Positions 38,347 to 48,709 of a stretch of 64,000 nucleotides of DNA are shown piece after piece. How positions within the stretch are numbered: the first letter of the stretch is position 1; every line of letters starts with the position of its first letter. The stretch is from Vibrio sp. SNU_ST1 (GTDB lineage: Bacteria > Pseudomonadota > Gammaproteobacteria > Enterobacterales > Vibrionaceae): positions 2,294,001-2,358,000 of the forward strand of contig NZ_CP130748.1 in NCBI RefSeq assembly GCF_030563405.1. Reading direction: 5' to 3'. The notes below the pieces were generated by a model. That model was not told the DNA's origin. It ran no database searches and worked only from the letters and a program-made list of their open reading frames with translations. The position numbers were made by a program, and so were the translations under genes.

Positions 38347-39636
38347 ATGGCGGATAAGAAAGCTACCCTTCATATTGAAGGTCAAGCGCCGATCGAATTG
38401 CCGATTACAGAAGGTGTACTTGGTACTCCAGTCATCGACGTTCGTACACTAGGTTCTAATGGTTTTTTCACTTTTGATCCTGGTTTTCTTGCCACTGCAT
38501 CTTGTGAATCGCAAATCACTTATATTGACGGTGGAAAAGGTATCCTTCTACACCGTGGTTATCCAATTGATCAACTGGCCAATAACGCTGATTACTTAGA
38601 AGTTTGTTACATTCTTTTATACGGCGAAGCTCCTTCTCGAGCTCAATACGAAGAGTTCAAGACGACTGTCACACGTCACACCATGGTTCATGAGCAAATT
38701 GCTAGTTTCTTCCACGGCTTCCGTCGTGATGCTCACCCAATGGCTGTTATGTGTGGTGTGGTAGGTGCGCTTGCTGCGTTCTATCATGATTCATTAGATG
38801 TTAATAACGACACACACCGTGAAATTGCGGCATACCGACTAATTTCAAAAATGCCTACACTGGCGGCAATGTGTTACAAATATTCTATCGGTCAACCGTT
38901 TATCTACCCACGCAATGACCTAGGCTACGCAGAAAACTTCCTGCACATGATGTATGCGAATCCATGTGAAGAATATGAAGTAAACCCTGTTGTTGCTCGC
39001 GCAATGGACAAAATCTTTACGTTACACGCAGATCACGAACAAAATGCTTCAACGTCAACGGTTCGTTTAGCAGGTTCTTCGGGCGCAAACCCATTTGCTT
39101 GTATTGCTGCTGGTATCGCTTCTTTGTGGGGTCCGGCTCACGGCGGTGCTAACGAAGCTTGTCTAATGATGCTTGAAGAGATCGGTAGCGTAGACAACAT
39201 TGAAGAGTACGTAGCAAAAGCAAAAGACAAAGATGACCCATTCCGTTTAATGGGCTTCGGTCACCGTGTCTACAAGAACTACGATCCACGAGCAACGGTA
39301 ATGCGCGAAGCGTGCCACGAAGTACTTAAAGAACTGAACATTCAAGATCCACTACTAGACGTAGCAATGGAACTTGAGCGCATCGCTCTTTCTGATGAGT
39401 ACTTTGTATCGAAGAAACTATACCCGAACGTAGATTTCTACTCAGGTATCATTCTGAAAGCGATCGGCATTCCTGTATCAATGTTCACAGTAATCTTCGC
39501 GATGTCTCGTACCATCGGTTGGATTGCACACTGGAACGAAATGCACAGCGATCCGACGAACCGTATCGGTCGTCCTCGTCAGTTGTACACTGGTGAAGAA
39601 CAGCGTGATTTCCAAGCTCTACACGAGCGCGAATAG
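38347..39636 (+). CDS. gltA: Citrate synthase
   Basis: 429 residues, the hexameric NADH-sensitive type II citrate synthase of gammaproteobacteria. Active-site His in [15 protein letters not shown] and in [14 protein letters not shown] (about residue 305), and the catalytic Asp further on near YPNVDFYSG. It condenses oxaloacetate and acetyl-CoA at the entry of the TCA cycle. It is transcribed alone, divergent from sdhC, with a strong terminator. Confidence 0.98.
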   Translation: MADKKATLHIEGQAPIELPITEGVLGTPVIDVRTLGSNGFFTFDPGFLATASCESQITYIDGGKGILLHRGYPIDQLANNADYLEVCYILLYGEAPSRAQYEEFKTTVTRHTMVHEQIASFFHGFRRDAHPMAVMCGVVGALAAFYHDSLDVNNDTHREIAAYRLISKMPTLAAMCYKYSIGQPFIYPRNDLGYAENFLHMMYANPCEEYEVNPVVARAMDKIFTLHADHEQNASTSTVRLAGSSGANPFACIAAGIASLWGPAHGGANEACLMMLEEIGSVDNIEEYVAKAKDKDDPFRLMGFGHRVYKNYDPRATVMREACHEVLKELNIQDPLLDVAMELERIALSDEYFVSKKLYPNVDFYSGIILKAIGIPVSMFTVIFAMSRTIGWIAHWNEMHSDPTNRIGRPRQLYTGEEQRDFQALHERE

Positions 39637-39668
39637 TAAGGTTTATACTTTTCTAATCGATTAAATTC

Positions 39669-39706
39669 AAAAAGGGTTGATGTATTAACATCAACCCTTT
39701 TCTTTT
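39669..39706 (+). terminator. Rho-independent terminator of gltA
   Basis: Stem AAAAGGGTTGATG/CATCAACCCTTTT with a 6-nt loop and T-rich tail. Confidence 0.88.
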
Positions 39707-39788
39707 ATATGCTCTCAACTCCGTCATCACTCAATAGTGAAGGACGAGCGAGTTGGGGAACTCTTATCCCCCAATCACATATTTGTTT

Positions 39789-40547
39789 TTACACTGGGTT
39801 GTCTATATCAATAAACTCAACATCTAAGTCATGCTCTTTCGCTAGCCACTCACCTAATGCCTTCACGCCATAACGTTCTGTTGCATGGTGGCCTGCCGCA
39901 AAGTAGTGGATATCTTGCTCACGTGCTGAGTACGTTGTGCGCTCTGAGATCTCACCAGAGATAAACGCATCAATACCTTGAGAAGCCGCTAATTCAATGT
40001 AGTCTTGACCACCACCAGTACACCAACCGACAGTCGTAATCATTTTGTCTTGGTTTTCAGGGGCAATGTGTAATGGCTTGCGATTCAAAGCTTGGCCAAT
40101 CTTTTCTGCGAATTCTGCACCTGTCATTGGTGCATTCAACTTTCCGAACATCGCAACAGATTGTGGGTGCCCTTCTAAACCGCCTTCGACTTCGATATCA
40201 AGCAACTCAGCAAGCTTGGCGTTATTACCAAGCTCAGGGTGGATATCAAGAGGAAGGTGGTAACCTAACAGATTGATATCGTTTTTGATCAATGTGCGAA
40301 TACGCTTACCTTTCATCCCGCGAATGGCTTCTGACTCACCTTTCCAAAAGAAGCCGTGATGGACTAATAAAGCGTCTGCATTCAGTTCTACCGCTTTATC
40401 AATCAGCGCTTGAGATGCTGTGACACCAGTAACGATACGCTTTACTTCTGATGCACCTTCAACCTGTAAACCATTCGGGCAGTAATCTTTAATCTGCTGT
40501 GGCTGCAGTTTTTCGTTAAGAAGCTTTTCTAATTGTAAGTTATTCAT
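39789..40547 (-). CDS. Nif3-like dinuclear metal centre protein (YbgI family)
   Basis: 252 residues. The Nif3/YbgI family forms toroidal hexamers with a dinuclear metal site. Ligands are visible in LLVHHGFFWKGE and GHHATERYGV. It is often annotated GTP cyclohydrolase I type 2, but its physiological role is unsettled. The N terminus MNNLQLEKLLNEKLQPQQIKDY and YCPNGLQVEG match the family. It is monocistronic and convergent with gltA. Confidence 0.92.
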   Translation of the reverse strand: MNNLQLEKLLNEKLQPQQIKDYCPNGLQVEGASEVKRIVTGVTASQALIDKAVELNADALLVHHGFFWKGESEAIRGMKGKRIRTLIKNDINLLGYHLPLDIHPELGNNAKLAELLDIEVEGGLEGHPQSVAMFGKLNAPMTGAEFAEKIGQALNRKPLHIAPENQDKMITTVGWCTGGGQDYIELAASQGIDAFISGEISERTTYSAREQDIHYFAAGHHATERYGVKALGEWLAKEHDLDVEFIDIDNPV

Positions 40548-40652
40548 TTTTATTTCCAGCTTACTTTATAATAACGTCGTTATATCAATTTACGGGTAGA
40601 ATGTCGAAAGCCTCAGGGCTATGTTTATAAAGAGCTAGTTTATGAGGAACAG

Positions 40653-41411
40653 ATGACAACACTGCAACGTTTTTACCAATGGGTTATCGACTCGCCACCA
40701 TTACTGGAAATCAAACCACCCGTTTCTGGTCTCAGAGCCTTCTCAAGCCCTCATACCATAGATGCATCACATACATACAATGGTAATCCTAGGTTAGGTT
40801 TCCTCTACCAGCACCTATGTGAACAAGTCATCGAAGCTTCACCTGATTATTCGATCAAGTACGATGAAATTCAGATTAATGTGGATGGCAGAACGCTAGG
40901 TGCAATCGACTTTATTCTTGAAGAGGAGAGCAGCCAAAAGCTGCAACATTGGGAAGTGGCGATTAAGTTTTATCTGCTTCATGAACAAACATGGTTTGGA
41001 CCCAACTCTCATGATCAATTGGATAAGAAGCTCGATAGGATGCTCAGCCACCAGCTTGGTATGTCATCTTCAGCCGCCTTTGTTGAGCAATATCCCGAGA
41101 TCGATGTCGACTCAAAACATCTCCTCATGCAAGGTCGTCTATATACAAACCCTTTCTTTGAGCAAAGCGTACCGACAAGATGCTTGGGCTACGATATTAA
41201 CCCGAGCCAAGTAAACGGTTATTGGTGCTACCAAAATCAGGCTCACTTAATTACTGAAGCTCTCTACCCTCTAACCAAAGAACAATGGGCAGCTGGGACA
41301 GATGATTTCAGCGGTAAACCCATCACCGAGTTAGGTGATCGCTTTGTTCATGGACAAACCAAATCAGGACAGTTTTGGTTTGTGATGCCACAAAGTTGGC
41401 CACACGGTTAA
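40653..41411 (+). CDS. DUF1853 family protein
   Basis: 252 residues. It matches the DUF1853 pattern: LGFLYQHLCEQVI helix (45-60), TLGAIDFILE strand with Asp86, and HWEVAIKFYL strand with Glu101 and Lys105, followed by WFGPNSHDQLDKKLDRM. The Glu57 / Asp86 / Glu101 / Lys105 layout is reminiscent of a PD-(D/E)XK nuclease core, but that is inference. There is no signal peptide. Function is unknown. It is divergent from the nif3-like gene and ends at a terminator shared with pgm. Confidence 0.82.
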   Translation: MTTLQRFYQWVIDSPPLLEIKPPVSGLRAFSSPHTIDASHTYNGNPRLGFLYQHLCEQVIEASPDYSIKYDEIQINVDGRTLGAIDFILEEESSQKLQHWEVAIKFYLLHEQTWFGPNSHDQLDKKLDRMLSHQLGMSSSAAFVEQYPEIDVDSKHLLMQGRLYTNPFFEQSVPTRCLGYDINPSQVNGYWCYQNQAHLITEALYPLTKEQWAAGTDDFSGKPITELGDRFVHGQTKSGQFWFVMPQSWPHG

Positions 41412-41462
41412 TCCATTCAGCCATTGAGTTGACTTAGCCTTAGTCACTTACTCACAGACAAA

Positions 41463-41496
41463 TAAAAAGGGCTGATGCTTTCACATCAACCCTTCT
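41463..41496. terminator. Terminator between DUF1853 gene and pgm
   Basis: Stem AGGGCTGATG/CATCAACCCT with one mismatched/wobble pair, A-run before and T-rich after; usable by both convergent genes. Confidence 0.75.
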
Positions 41497-41533
41497 TCAA
41501 TCTACGTAGCGACTCTAGTAATCAAGATTTCGA

Positions 41534-43180
41534 TTATAGACCAGCGGCTGCAAATACTTGGTTAACTATCTCTTGAGCTTCTGCTTCGATTGCTTTCAGG
41601 TGCTCTTCACCTTTAAAGCTTTCACAGTAGATCTTGTAGATGTCTTCTGTACCTGATGGACGAGCAGCAAACCAACCATTTTCAGTCGTCACTTTTAGGC
41701 CACCAATCGCAGCACCATTACCTGGAGCGTGCGTTAAGCGTGCAGTAATTGCATCACCAGCAAGCGTCTCAGCTGAAACCATCTCTGGAGATAGCTTCTT
41801 AAGCACGTCTTTTTGTGCGCCGTTAGCTACTGCTTGAATACGATTGTACTTAGATTCGCCATGTTTAGCGGCAAGTTCTTCGTAGTATTCTTGTGGGTTC
41901 TTACCCGTTACTGCTGTGATCTCAGCCGCAAGTAGGCAAAGAATCAGGCCATCTTTATCTGTTGACCAAGGCGTACCGTCTTTACGTAAGAAAGATGCAC
42001 CCGCACTCTCTTCACCACCGAAACCAAACTGACCGTTATAAAGACCATCAACGAACCATTTGAATCCCACTGGTACTTCGCAAAGCTCGCGACCTAAGTC
42101 AGCAACAACACGGTCAATCAATGCACTTGATACCAAGGTTTTACCCACTGCAACGTCTTTACCCCAACCTTCACGGTTGCGATATAGATAATCAATACAC
42201 ACTGCTAGGAAGTGGTTTGGATTCATCAAGCCTTTTGGCGTAACAATGCCGTGGCGATCGTAATCAGGGTCGTTACCAAACGCTAGTTGATAGTCGTCTT
42301 TAAGCGCCAGTAAGCCTGCCATTGCGTATGGAGAAGAGCAATCCATACGAACAACACCATCTTTGTCTAGAGACATAAATTGGAACGAAGGATCAACTGC
42401 TTCACTGACCAGAGTAAGATCTAAGTTGTACGCTTTGCCAATTTGACGCCAGTAATCAATACCGCTACCACCCAGTGGATCAACGCCAATCTTGATGTTT
42501 GCTTTCTGGATCGCTTCCATATCAACCACATTAACCAAGTCAGCAACGTAAGGAGCAACTAAATCAACTTCATTCACTAGCTCAGACTGTTTAGCCTGTG
42601 CGATAGGAGTACGCTTAACGCCTTGCATTTGCTCAGCAATGATCACATTCGCACGATCTTCAATCGCTTGAGTCAGTTCAGCTTCAGCAGGGCCACCGTG
42701 TGTCGGGTTGTATTTAATGCCCCCGTCTTGAGGTGGGTTATGTGAAGGCGTGATAACAATGCCGTCGGCTTTTTTATCATTCACTAGGTTGTGCGTAAGA
42801 ATCGCGTGCGAGATACCTGGAGTTGGAGTAAAGCCATTGTTTTCTTGAACGATAACTTCAACGCCGTTTGCAACTAGCACTTCAATAACCGTAGAAAAAG
42901 CAGGCTCAGATAGAGCGTGAGTATCTTTACCTAGAAAAAGTGGACCTGTTGTACCTTGATCGGCACGAACTTCAGCCACCGCTTGTGCGATCGCTAGAAT
43001 GTGGTTTTCATTAAATGTTGATTTGTCTGCTGTGCCGCGGTGACCTGAAGTACCGAACAGTACTTTGTGATCTGGGTTAGTAGCATCCGGTTGCTGTAAG
43101 AAATAGTTTGCAACTAAAGCCGGGATATTATGAAGATCTTCCTGCAGAGCTTTCTGCCCGGCACGAGGGTGCATAGCCAT
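41534..43180 (-). CDS. pgm: Phosphoglucomutase (alpha-D-glucose-1,6-bisphosphate dependent)
   Basis: 548 residues from the ATG at 43180, where AAGG is 9 nt upstream; an ATG three codons earlier lies too close to that site. The protein starts [11 protein letters not shown], like E. coli Pgm. It has [19 protein letters not shown], the phosphoserine loop [12 protein letters not shown], the metal loop DPDYDRHG and the sugar-binding [10 protein letters not shown]. It interconverts glucose 1- and 6-phosphate for glycogen, galactose and envelope sugars. seqA lies upstream, separated by a terminator. Confidence 0.97.
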   Translation of the reverse strand: MAMHPRAGQKALQEDLHNIPALVANYFLQQPDATNPDHKVLFGTSGHRGTADKSTFNENHILAIAQAVAEVRADQGTTGPLFLGKDTHALSEPAFSTVIEVLVANGVEVIVQENNGFTPTPGISHAILTHNLVNDKKADGIVITPSHNPPQDGGIKYNPTHGGPAEAELTQAIEDRANVIIAEQMQGVKRTPIAQAKQSELVNEVDLVAPYVADLVNVVDMEAIQKANIKIGVDPLGGSGIDYWRQIGKAYNLDLTLVSEAVDPSFQFMSLDKDGVVRMDCSSPYAMAGLLALKDDYQLAFGNDPDYDRHGIVTPKGLMNPNHFLAVCIDYLYRNREGWGKDVAVGKTLVSSALIDRVVADLGRELCEVPVGFKWFVDGLYNGQFGFGGEESAGASFLRKDGTPWSTDKDGLILCLLAAEITAVTGKNPQEYYEELAAKHGESKYNRIQAVANGAQKDVLKKLSPEMVSAETLAGDAITARLTHAPGNGAAIGGLKVTTENGWFAARPSGTEDIYKIYCESFKGEEHLKAIEAEAQEIVNQVFAAAGL

Positions 43181-43212
43181 TATCGACATCCTTATATATA
43201 AAATTTAAAAAC

Positions 43213-43259
43213 AAAAAAACCTCATAATATCTTCTTAGCCATGGATATTATGAGGTTTA
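43213..43259 (-). terminator. Rho-independent terminator of seqA
   Basis: 14-bp stem AACCTCATAATATC/GATATTATGAGGTT (43218-43231 with 43244-43257) followed by seven Ts on the minus strand. It lies just before the pgm start, so pgm probably has its own promoter or read-through. Confidence 0.85.
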
Positions 43260-43271
43260 AATCAGATTTCG

Positions 43272-43811
43272 TTAAATTGAACCTGTTACTTTTTCTATCA
43301 ATTCTGCTTGGAAACTCATGCGGCTCATAAGCTGTTCAACCATCTGTCTTTTTCGGCTTGTATTATTATTCGTAATAACCCAAAAAGGACTTTGTGGAAT
43401 AGCTTTAGGCTTAGTTGTGTTGCCGTTTGCTAACAACGTCGCTTCGTTGTCTGCAAAGTAAACACGCTTACGGCCTTTTACTTGAGTTGCTTCTGAAAAG
43501 CTTAAAGGGTCGATTTTATGCAGTGTTGATAACACAAGCATGAAACGATCAATGGCTTTCTTTAGTGATGCAAACTCATCTGATATTAGTAGTGAGCGCA
43601 TTTCTTTAACGCCATCGAACTTCTCTGGAGTAAAGCCTACCTCTTTGCTAACAACGATACCTTTTGGCTCAACGATCTCTTCGATCGGAACCGTGCCTTG
43701 GTTATCAACCAGTAACAAGCGGCGCAGAATATCTGAAGCGCTTTCGCCAATACGTTCTGTCTGACCCGCAATAAAACGGTATAGGTCCTCATCAACCTCA
43801 ATTGTTTTCAT
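43272..43811 (-). CDS. seqA: Negative modulator of replication initiation SeqA
   Basis: 179 residues, close to E. coli SeqA (181). The N-terminal multimerisation domain is MKTIEVDEDLYRFIAGQTER then IGESASDILRRLL. The C-terminal hemimethylated-GATC binding domain includes QSPFWVITNNNTSRKRQMVEQ-type residues, with the Asn-rich loop contacting DNA. It sequesters oriC and limits DnaA access after replication. The gene pair seqA-pgm and the divergent ybfF are conserved neighbours in enterobacteria. Confidence 0.97.
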   Translation of the reverse strand: MKTIEVDEDLYRFIAGQTERIGESASDILRRLLLVDNQGTVPIEEIVEPKGIVVSKEVGFTPEKFDGVKEMRSLLISDEFASLKKAIDRFMLVLSTLHKIDPLSFSEATQVKGRKRVYFADNEATLLANGNTTKPKAIPQSPFWVITNNNTSRKRQMVEQLMSRMSFQAELIEKVTGSI

Positions 43812-43889
43812 TCGCTTTTCACAATCTCAATGTTTAAACTCTGAGGGATTATAGCGAGATCCGCGCGGATACTCTACGTCAAACCCACC

Positions 43890-44666
43890 ATGAATAAGAT
43901 AAAAATGTCAGTACAGCTCAACTATAAAATTGAAGGTGAGGGTCACACCATTGTTTTGATCCATGGATTATTCGGAAATTTGGACAACCTTGGCTTGCTC
44001 GCTAGGGATCTAAAAGCCGATCATCAGGTACTTAGCATCGATCTACGTAACCACGGCCAATCTTTCCATAATGACACTCATAATTATCAAGCTATGGCAC
44101 AAGATGTGGCTCAACTGCTGAATGATCTTGAGCTAGAAGATGTCATTGTGATTGGTCACTCGATGGGTGGCAAGGTAGCAATGGCATTGACACAACATCT
44201 GACGCTGCATAAATTGATTGTCTTAGATATGGCACCAGTCGCGTACACCCAAAGTCGTCACGACAACGTATTCGCAGGCCTACAAGCTGTGATAGAAGAA
44301 AAACCGACATCACGCTCAGAGGCGCTTAAGGTCCTCGCAAAACATATCGAAATTGATGGGGTTCGCCAGTTCTTAACGAAATCTTTGTTTAAATCAGAAC
44401 AAGGCATCATGGAATGGCGTTTCAACGTTGCCTCGCTATTAAACAACTACCCACAGATTATTGGTTGGGAACCGATTGACAAAACCTCAGTCAAAACCTT
44501 GCTAATAAAGGGTGGTGACTCAGATTATCTGACGGCTGAGCACCAAACCGCCGTTCAACAGCAGTTTTCCAACGCAAAGGCACATGTTATCGCCAATACT
44601 GGACATTGGCTACACGCGGAAAAGCCCGCTGAAGTGCTCCGTGCAATAAGAAAATTCATCACTTAG
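43890..44666 (+). CDS. ybfF: YbfF family alpha/beta hydrolase (esterase)
   Basis: 258 residues from the first ATG; a second in-frame Met at residue 6 is equally possible because neither has a clear ribosome-binding site. IVLIHGLFGNLDNLG carries the oxyanion region, GHSMGGKVAMAL the nucleophile Ser91, and GHWLHAEKPAEV the catalytic His. E. coli YbfF hydrolyses short acyl and palmitoyl/malonyl-CoA-type esters in vitro. It is divergent from seqA, as in E. coli. Confidence 0.93.
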   Translation: MNKIKMSVQLNYKIEGEGHTIVLIHGLFGNLDNLGLLARDLKADHQVLSIDLRNHGQSFHNDTHNYQAMAQDVAQLLNDLELEDVIVIGHSMGGKVAMALTQHLTLHKLIVLDMAPVAYTQSRHDNVFAGLQAVIEEKPTSRSEALKVLAKHIEIDGVRQFLTKSLFKSEQGIMEWRFNVASLLNNYPQIIGWEPIDKTSVKTLLIKGGDSDYLTAEHQTAVQQQFSNAKAHVIANTGHWLHAEKPAEVLRAIRKFIT

Positions 44667-44774
44667 ATAGGTTGATTAGTCGATATAAATGAGAGCTGTG
44701 TAATCACAGCAGATTAACTTTATCTCACAACAGTGATATAGTGCGCCCAAGCAAATTTGGTATATAAGGTTCCC

Positions 44775-44993
44775 ATGCTTTACGACTACATGAACATCAT
44801 TGAATCTGTTGGTTTAGATCTTCTGTTTGCCGCGATTTTCTTTCTAATCGGAATGGCAATTAAAGACGTTCTAAAGCAGGGAAATGTTCCTGCATTTGGT
44901 CGTCGTATCGTATGGTTAGTACTTTTCCTTGGCTGTGCGGGTTTTATCGCCAAAGGGATAATCCAACTAAGCTGGGAAGGAACTGGAATCTAA
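44775..44993 (+). CDS. DUF2788 family small membrane protein
   Basis: 72 residues from the ATG at 44775, preceded by AAGGT at suitable spacing; the frame opening at 44757 is less likely. Two membrane helices: about 14-32 (LLFAAIFFLIGMAI) and 44-62 (IVWLVLFLGCAGFIA). A KDVLKQGNVPAFGRRI loop lies between them. Function unknown. It sits between ybfF and fldA, the position of ybfE in E. coli, but does not resemble YbfE. Confidence 0.85.
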   Translation: MLYDYMNIIESVGLDLLFAAIFFLIGMAIKDVLKQGNVPAFGRRIVWLVLFLGCAGFIAKGIIQLSWEGTGI

Positions 44994-45050
44994 CGATTTC
45001 CTCCGAACTTTATTACACCGACAACAGACAAAATGAAAGGTAATGATTCT

Positions 45051-45584
45051 ATGGCAAGTGTAGGTCTCTTCTTTGGTAGCGATACAGGTAACACTGAAGC
45101 TGTTGCTAAGATGATTCAAAAGCAATTGGGCAAGCAGCTCGTTCAAGTTCAAGACATTGCAAAAAGCAGCAAAGAAGATATCGATAACTTCGATCTGCTG
45201 CTGCTTGGTATCCCTACGTGGTACTACGGTGAAGCACAATGTGATTGGGATGACTTTTTCCCTGAACTAGAAGCTATTGATTTCTCAACTAAGCTTGTTG
45301 CTATCTTTGGTTGTGGCGACCAAGAAGATTACGCAGAATACTTCTGCGATGCTATGGGCACTATCCGTGACATCGTTGAAGCAAAAGGCGGTACTATCCT
45401 AGGTTACACATCAACTGAAGGCTACGAATTCGAAGCATCGAAGGGGTTAGTTGAAGGCGATGACAGCCAGTTCGTTGGTCTATGTATCGATGAAGACCGC
45501 CAGCCTGAGCTAACTGATGAGCGTGTATCTAACTGGGTTAAACAAATCCACGAAGAGATGTGCCTAGCAGAGCTAGAAGACTAA
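45051..45584 (+). CDS. fldA: Flavodoxin FldA
   Basis: 177 residues from the ATG at 45051, with AAAGG upstream; the in-frame ATG at 45033 overlaps that site. FMN phosphate loop GLFFGSDTGNTEAVAK, ring-binding loops PTWYYGEAQCDW and GCGDQEDYAEYF. Low-potential electron carrier for BioB, IspG/H, MetH and radical-SAM activation. It is followed by a strong terminator; fur lies further downstream. Confidence 0.97.
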   Translation: MASVGLFFGSDTGNTEAVAKMIQKQLGKQLVQVQDIAKSSKEDIDNFDLLLLGIPTWYYGEAQCDWDDFFPELEAIDFSTKLVAIFGCGDQEDYAEYFCDAMGTIRDIVEAKGGTILGYTSTEGYEFEASKGLVEGDDSQFVGLCIDEDRQPELTDERVSNWVKQIHEEMCLAELED

Positions 45585-45634
45585 TTCTCTAGCGGCTGTT
45601 AATTGTTACAATTAATAACTGCTATGTAGATATG

Positions 45635-45661
45635 AAAAAACCTCCTTATAGGAGGTTTTTT
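45635..45661. terminator. Bidirectional terminator after fldA
   Basis: Stem AAAAACCTCC/GGAGGTTTTT with a 5-nt loop, symmetrical A and T runs; serves fldA and the convergent DUF4442 gene. Confidence 0.88.
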
Positions 45662-45679
45662 ACTCTTTAATGTAATCAA

Positions 45680-46186
45680 TCAACACTCAGCTTCAAATAC
45701 TTCGTCATCATCTCTAAATTGTGGCTTCTTTCTTACATAAAGAGTTCGCTGGATTTCTGACACCACATTTCCCTGCTTATCTTTTACGTAGATAATAAAT
45801 TCGGGAAAACACTTCTCACCAAGTTGTGTCTGACGATAGATCTCCTCAAGTTGCCCTTGACTTATCTCAAAATCTGCGTACAAGTCGGATTGACCCGGTT
45901 TGATAAAGTTAATGCTCGCCTCTTTATCCCAAACATAGTACCGCTCACCTAAAATTCCCATTAGCATCAAAGAGTAAACCGGATCGGTGAGAGAAAAGAT
46001 ACTACCACCATATTGAGTACGATTGGCATTCTTATTCCACCAGCGCAACTTAAGTATCGTCTTAACAACCCTAAAATCAGAGCTAATATGGGCTATCCTA
46101 ATCCCTGCCCCCCAGAAAGGCGGCCAAATATTAAGAGCAAATTTTACAATGTTAGGTTTATATATTTTTGCGAGTTGCTTATTCAT
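45680..46186 (-). CDS. DUF4442 (hotdog-fold, thioesterase-like) protein
   Basis: 168 residues. PPFWGAGIRIAHISSDFR, LKLRWWNKNANRTQYGGSIF and TDPVYSLMLMGILG match DUF4442, a hotdog-fold family related to acyl thioesterases. A catalytic residue is not evident. There is no signal peptide. The substrate is unknown. It is transcribed away from fur and convergent with fldA, so it shares neither operon. Confidence 0.85.
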   Translation of the reverse strand: MNKQLAKIYKPNIVKFALNIWPPFWGAGIRIAHISSDFRVVKTILKLRWWNKNANRTQYGGSIFSLTDPVYSLMLMGILGERYYVWDKEASINFIKPGQSDLYADFEISQGQLEEIYRQTQLGEKCFPEFIIYVKDKQGNVVSEIQRTLYVRKKPQFRDDDEVFEAEC

Positions 46187-46336
46187 AACAACAATCCATG
46201 TTCATATCAAAAAATACCGTCACCTTGACTGGTCGTACCTCCACTATAAGTGAGATACTTCCAATTTACAAAACAGATTGTGATGTCAGTGAGTAACCCT
46301 TTGAAGTTCGTGGTTTATTGTTATGCCTGACTAAAC

Positions 46337-46342
46337 TATAAT
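46337..46342 (+). promoter_or_regulatory. Probable -10 box of fur
   Basis: TATAAT, a perfect sigma-70 -10 hexamer about 50 bp before the fur ATG. The matching -35 region is weak. Confidence 0.45.
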
Positions 46343-46394
46343 GGTATTAATATTGAATTCTGTTAATTGCTGCAGATCATCAACAGGAAAGTAT

Positions 46395-46844
46395 ATGTCA
46401 GACAATAATCAAGCGCTAAAAGATGCTGGTCTTAAAGTGACCCTCCCACGGCTCAAAATTTTAGAAGTATTACAACAACCAGACTGCCAACATATTAGTG
46501 CTGAAGATTTATATAAAAAGCTGATCGACTTAGGTGAAGAGATTGGTCTTGCGACCGTTTATCGCGTACTAAACCAATTCGATGATGCAGGCATTGTAAC
46601 TCGTCACCACTTTGAAGGTGGTAAGTCTGTATTCGAACTTTCAACACAGCATCACCACGATCACCTAGTATGTTTAGACTGCGGTGAAGTTATCGAGTTC
46701 TCTGATGATCTTATCGAAGAAAGACAAAAAGAAATCGCTCAACGCTACAACGTACAGCTAACTAACCACAGTTTATATCTGTATGGTAAAAGCATCACTG
46801 GGGATTGCAAAGGCAACCCAGACGCACATAAAGCGAAGAAGTAA
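46395..46844 (+). CDS. fur: Ferric uptake regulator Fur
   Basis: 149 residues from the ATG at 46395, preceded by AGGAAAG. The frame open from 46341 covers the probable promoter and is not coding. Winged helix with DNA-recognition segment EEIGLATVYRVLNQFDDAG; metal-site HHFEGGKSVFELS and HHHDHLVCLDCGEVIEF with structural-zinc Cys93 and Cys96. The C terminus is Lys-rich. Fe2+-Fur represses iron uptake, here probably including feoABC in the same window. Confidence 0.98.
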   Translation: MSDNNQALKDAGLKVTLPRLKILEVLQQPDCQHISAEDLYKKLIDLGEEIGLATVYRVLNQFDDAGIVTRHHFEGGKSVFELSTQHHHDHLVCLDCGEVIEFSDDLIEERQKEIAQRYNVQLTNHSLYLYGKSITGDCKGNPDAHKAKK

Positions 46845-46848
46845 CACA

Positions 46849-46876
46849 GAACGCTGGCTTAGGCCGGCGTTTTTTA
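46849..46876 (+). terminator. Rho-independent terminator of fur
   Basis: Stem ACGCTGGC/GCCGGCGT with a TTAG loop and six Ts. Confidence 0.85.
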
Positions 46877-46941
46877 TTTGGGCTGATACTGTATTAAGAA
46901 TCACAATAGCTTGGCCCACAATTTGGTTATTTCCCTGACAC

Positions 46942-46972
46942 AAAAAAACCGGCTCTAAGCCGGTTTTTTATT
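46942..46972. terminator. Second, bidirectional terminator between fur and glnS
   Basis: Stem AAACCGGCT/AGCCGGTTT with a CTA loop, A-run and T-run on either side; serves glnS leftward and backs up fur. Confidence 0.88.
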
Positions 46973-47041
46973 AAGCGTCTCTTGAAAAACTAAGCTCTGA
47001 GAAACAGAGCTTAGAAAACAGAGTAGAGAAAAACAAAGCCA

Positions 47042-48709
47042 TTAAGCCTCTGATTTACCCCAAGTATCGCGTAGACCAACCGTGCGGTTGAAGACTAATG
47101 CGTCTGCTTTAGAATCTTTCGAATCCACACAGAAGTAACCTGTACGTTCAAACTGGTATGCTTGCTCTACCACACCTTCTGCTAGGCTAGGTTCAACAAA
47201 ACCATTTAGCGTAACAAGTGATTCAGGGTTTAGCGTTGCAGCGAAATCATCAGCAGCGGCAGGGTTTGCTACTGTGAATAGACGATCGTACAAACGAATC
47301 TCAGCAGGCAGCGCTTTATCAGCAGATACCCAGTGAATAACGCCTTTCACTTTACGGCCATCTGCAGGGTTCTTACCCAATGTTTCACTGTCGTAAGAAC
47401 AGAAGATAGTCGTAATGTTGCCTTCTGCATCTTTTTCGATACGTTCAGCTTTGATCACGTAAGCGCCACGTAGACGAACTTCTTTACCTAGAACCAAACG
47501 CTTGTACTTTTTGTTTGCTTCTTCACGGAAGTCATCACGCTCAATCCAAACTTCACGTGTAAATGGTACTTCACGAGTACCCATTTCTGGCTTGTTCGGG
47601 TGGTTTGCAACGGTTAGCGTTTCCACTGCACCTGTTTCGTAGTTTTCAATAACGATCTTAACTGGATCCAGAACAGCCATTGCACGAGGTGCATTTTCGT
47701 TCAGATCATCACGAATGCAAGATTCTAGTGAACCGAACTCAATCATGTTCTCTTGCTTAGTCACGCCAATACGCTTACAAAACTCACGAATCGAGCTTGA
47801 AGTAAAACCACGACGACGTAGACCGGAAATAGTAGGCATGCGCGGATCATCCCAACCTTGAACTAGGTTTTCAACCACAAGTTGGTTCAGCTTACGCTTA
47901 GACATCACTGTGTATTCAAGATTCAGGCGGCTAAACTCGTACTGACGAGGTTGGCAATCAATCGTGATGTTATCTAGAACCCAATCGTACAAACGACGGT
48001 TATCTTGGAATTCAAGCGTACAGATAGAGTGCGTAATACCTTCCAGCGCATCAGAGATACAGTGAGTAAAGTCGTACATTGGGTAAATGCACCACTTATC
48101 AGCAGTTTGATGGTGATGAGCAAAACGAACACGGTAGATAACAGGATCGCGCATAACCATGAATGAAGAGCTCATGTCGATCTTAGCACGTAGACACGCT
48201 TTACCTTCTTCAAAGCCACCGTCACGCATTTTTTCGAACAACGCTAGGTTCTCTTCAGGGCTACGATCACGGAATGGGCTCGCTTTACCTGGCTCTTTTA
48301 GCGTGCCACGGTACTCACGGATTTGATCAGGACTTAGCTCGTCAACATACGCTAAGCCTTTATTAATTAATTCCACAGCATAAGCGTAAAGCGTATCGAA
48401 ATAGTTTGATGAGTAACAAATATCACCAGACCATTCAAAGCCTAACCAGCTTACATCATTCTTAATTGACTCAACGTATTCAACGTCTTCTTTTTCAGGG
48501 TTTGTATCATCGAAACGAAGATTACATTGTCCCTGGTAGTCCTGAGCAATACCAAAGTTCAAGCAAATAGATTTAGCGTGACCAATGTGCAGGTAACCAT
48601 TTGGCTCCGGCGGGAAACGAGTATGCACGCTACTGTGTGTACCATCCGCTAAATCTTTATCGATAATTTGGCGAATGAAATTCGATGGACGAGCCTCAGC
48701 TTCACTCAT
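47042..48709 (-). CDS. glnS: Glutaminyl-tRNA synthetase
   Basis: 555 residues, as in E. coli. Class I synthetase with HIGH motif in [18 protein letters not shown] and the KMSKS counterpart [11 protein letters not shown]. The C-terminal anticodon-binding beta-barrels are complete. It charges tRNA-Gln directly, as gammaproteobacteria do. The ribosome-binding site GAGGTG lies in the end of a small upstream frame whose TAG stop abuts the glnS ATG. Confidence 0.98.
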   Translation of the reverse strand: MSEAEARPSNFIRQIIDKDLADGTHSSVHTRFPPEPNGYLHIGHAKSICLNFGIAQDYQGQCNLRFDDTNPEKEDVEYVESIKNDVSWLGFEWSGDICYSSNYFDTLYAYAVELINKGLAYVDELSPDQIREYRGTLKEPGKASPFRDRSPEENLALFEKMRDGGFEEGKACLRAKIDMSSSFMVMRDPVIYRVRFAHHHQTADKWCIYPMYDFTHCISDALEGITHSICTLEFQDNRRLYDWVLDNITIDCQPRQYEFSRLNLEYTVMSKRKLNQLVVENLVQGWDDPRMPTISGLRRRGFTSSSIREFCKRIGVTKQENMIEFGSLESCIRDDLNENAPRAMAVLDPVKIVIENYETGAVETLTVANHPNKPEMGTREVPFTREVWIERDDFREEANKKYKRLVLGKEVRLRGAYVIKAERIEKDAEGNITTIFCSYDSETLGKNPADGRKVKGVIHWVSADKALPAEIRLYDRLFTVANPAAADDFAATLNPESLVTLNGFVEPSLAEGVVEQAYQFERTGYFCVDSKDSKADALVFNRTVGLRDTWGKSEA

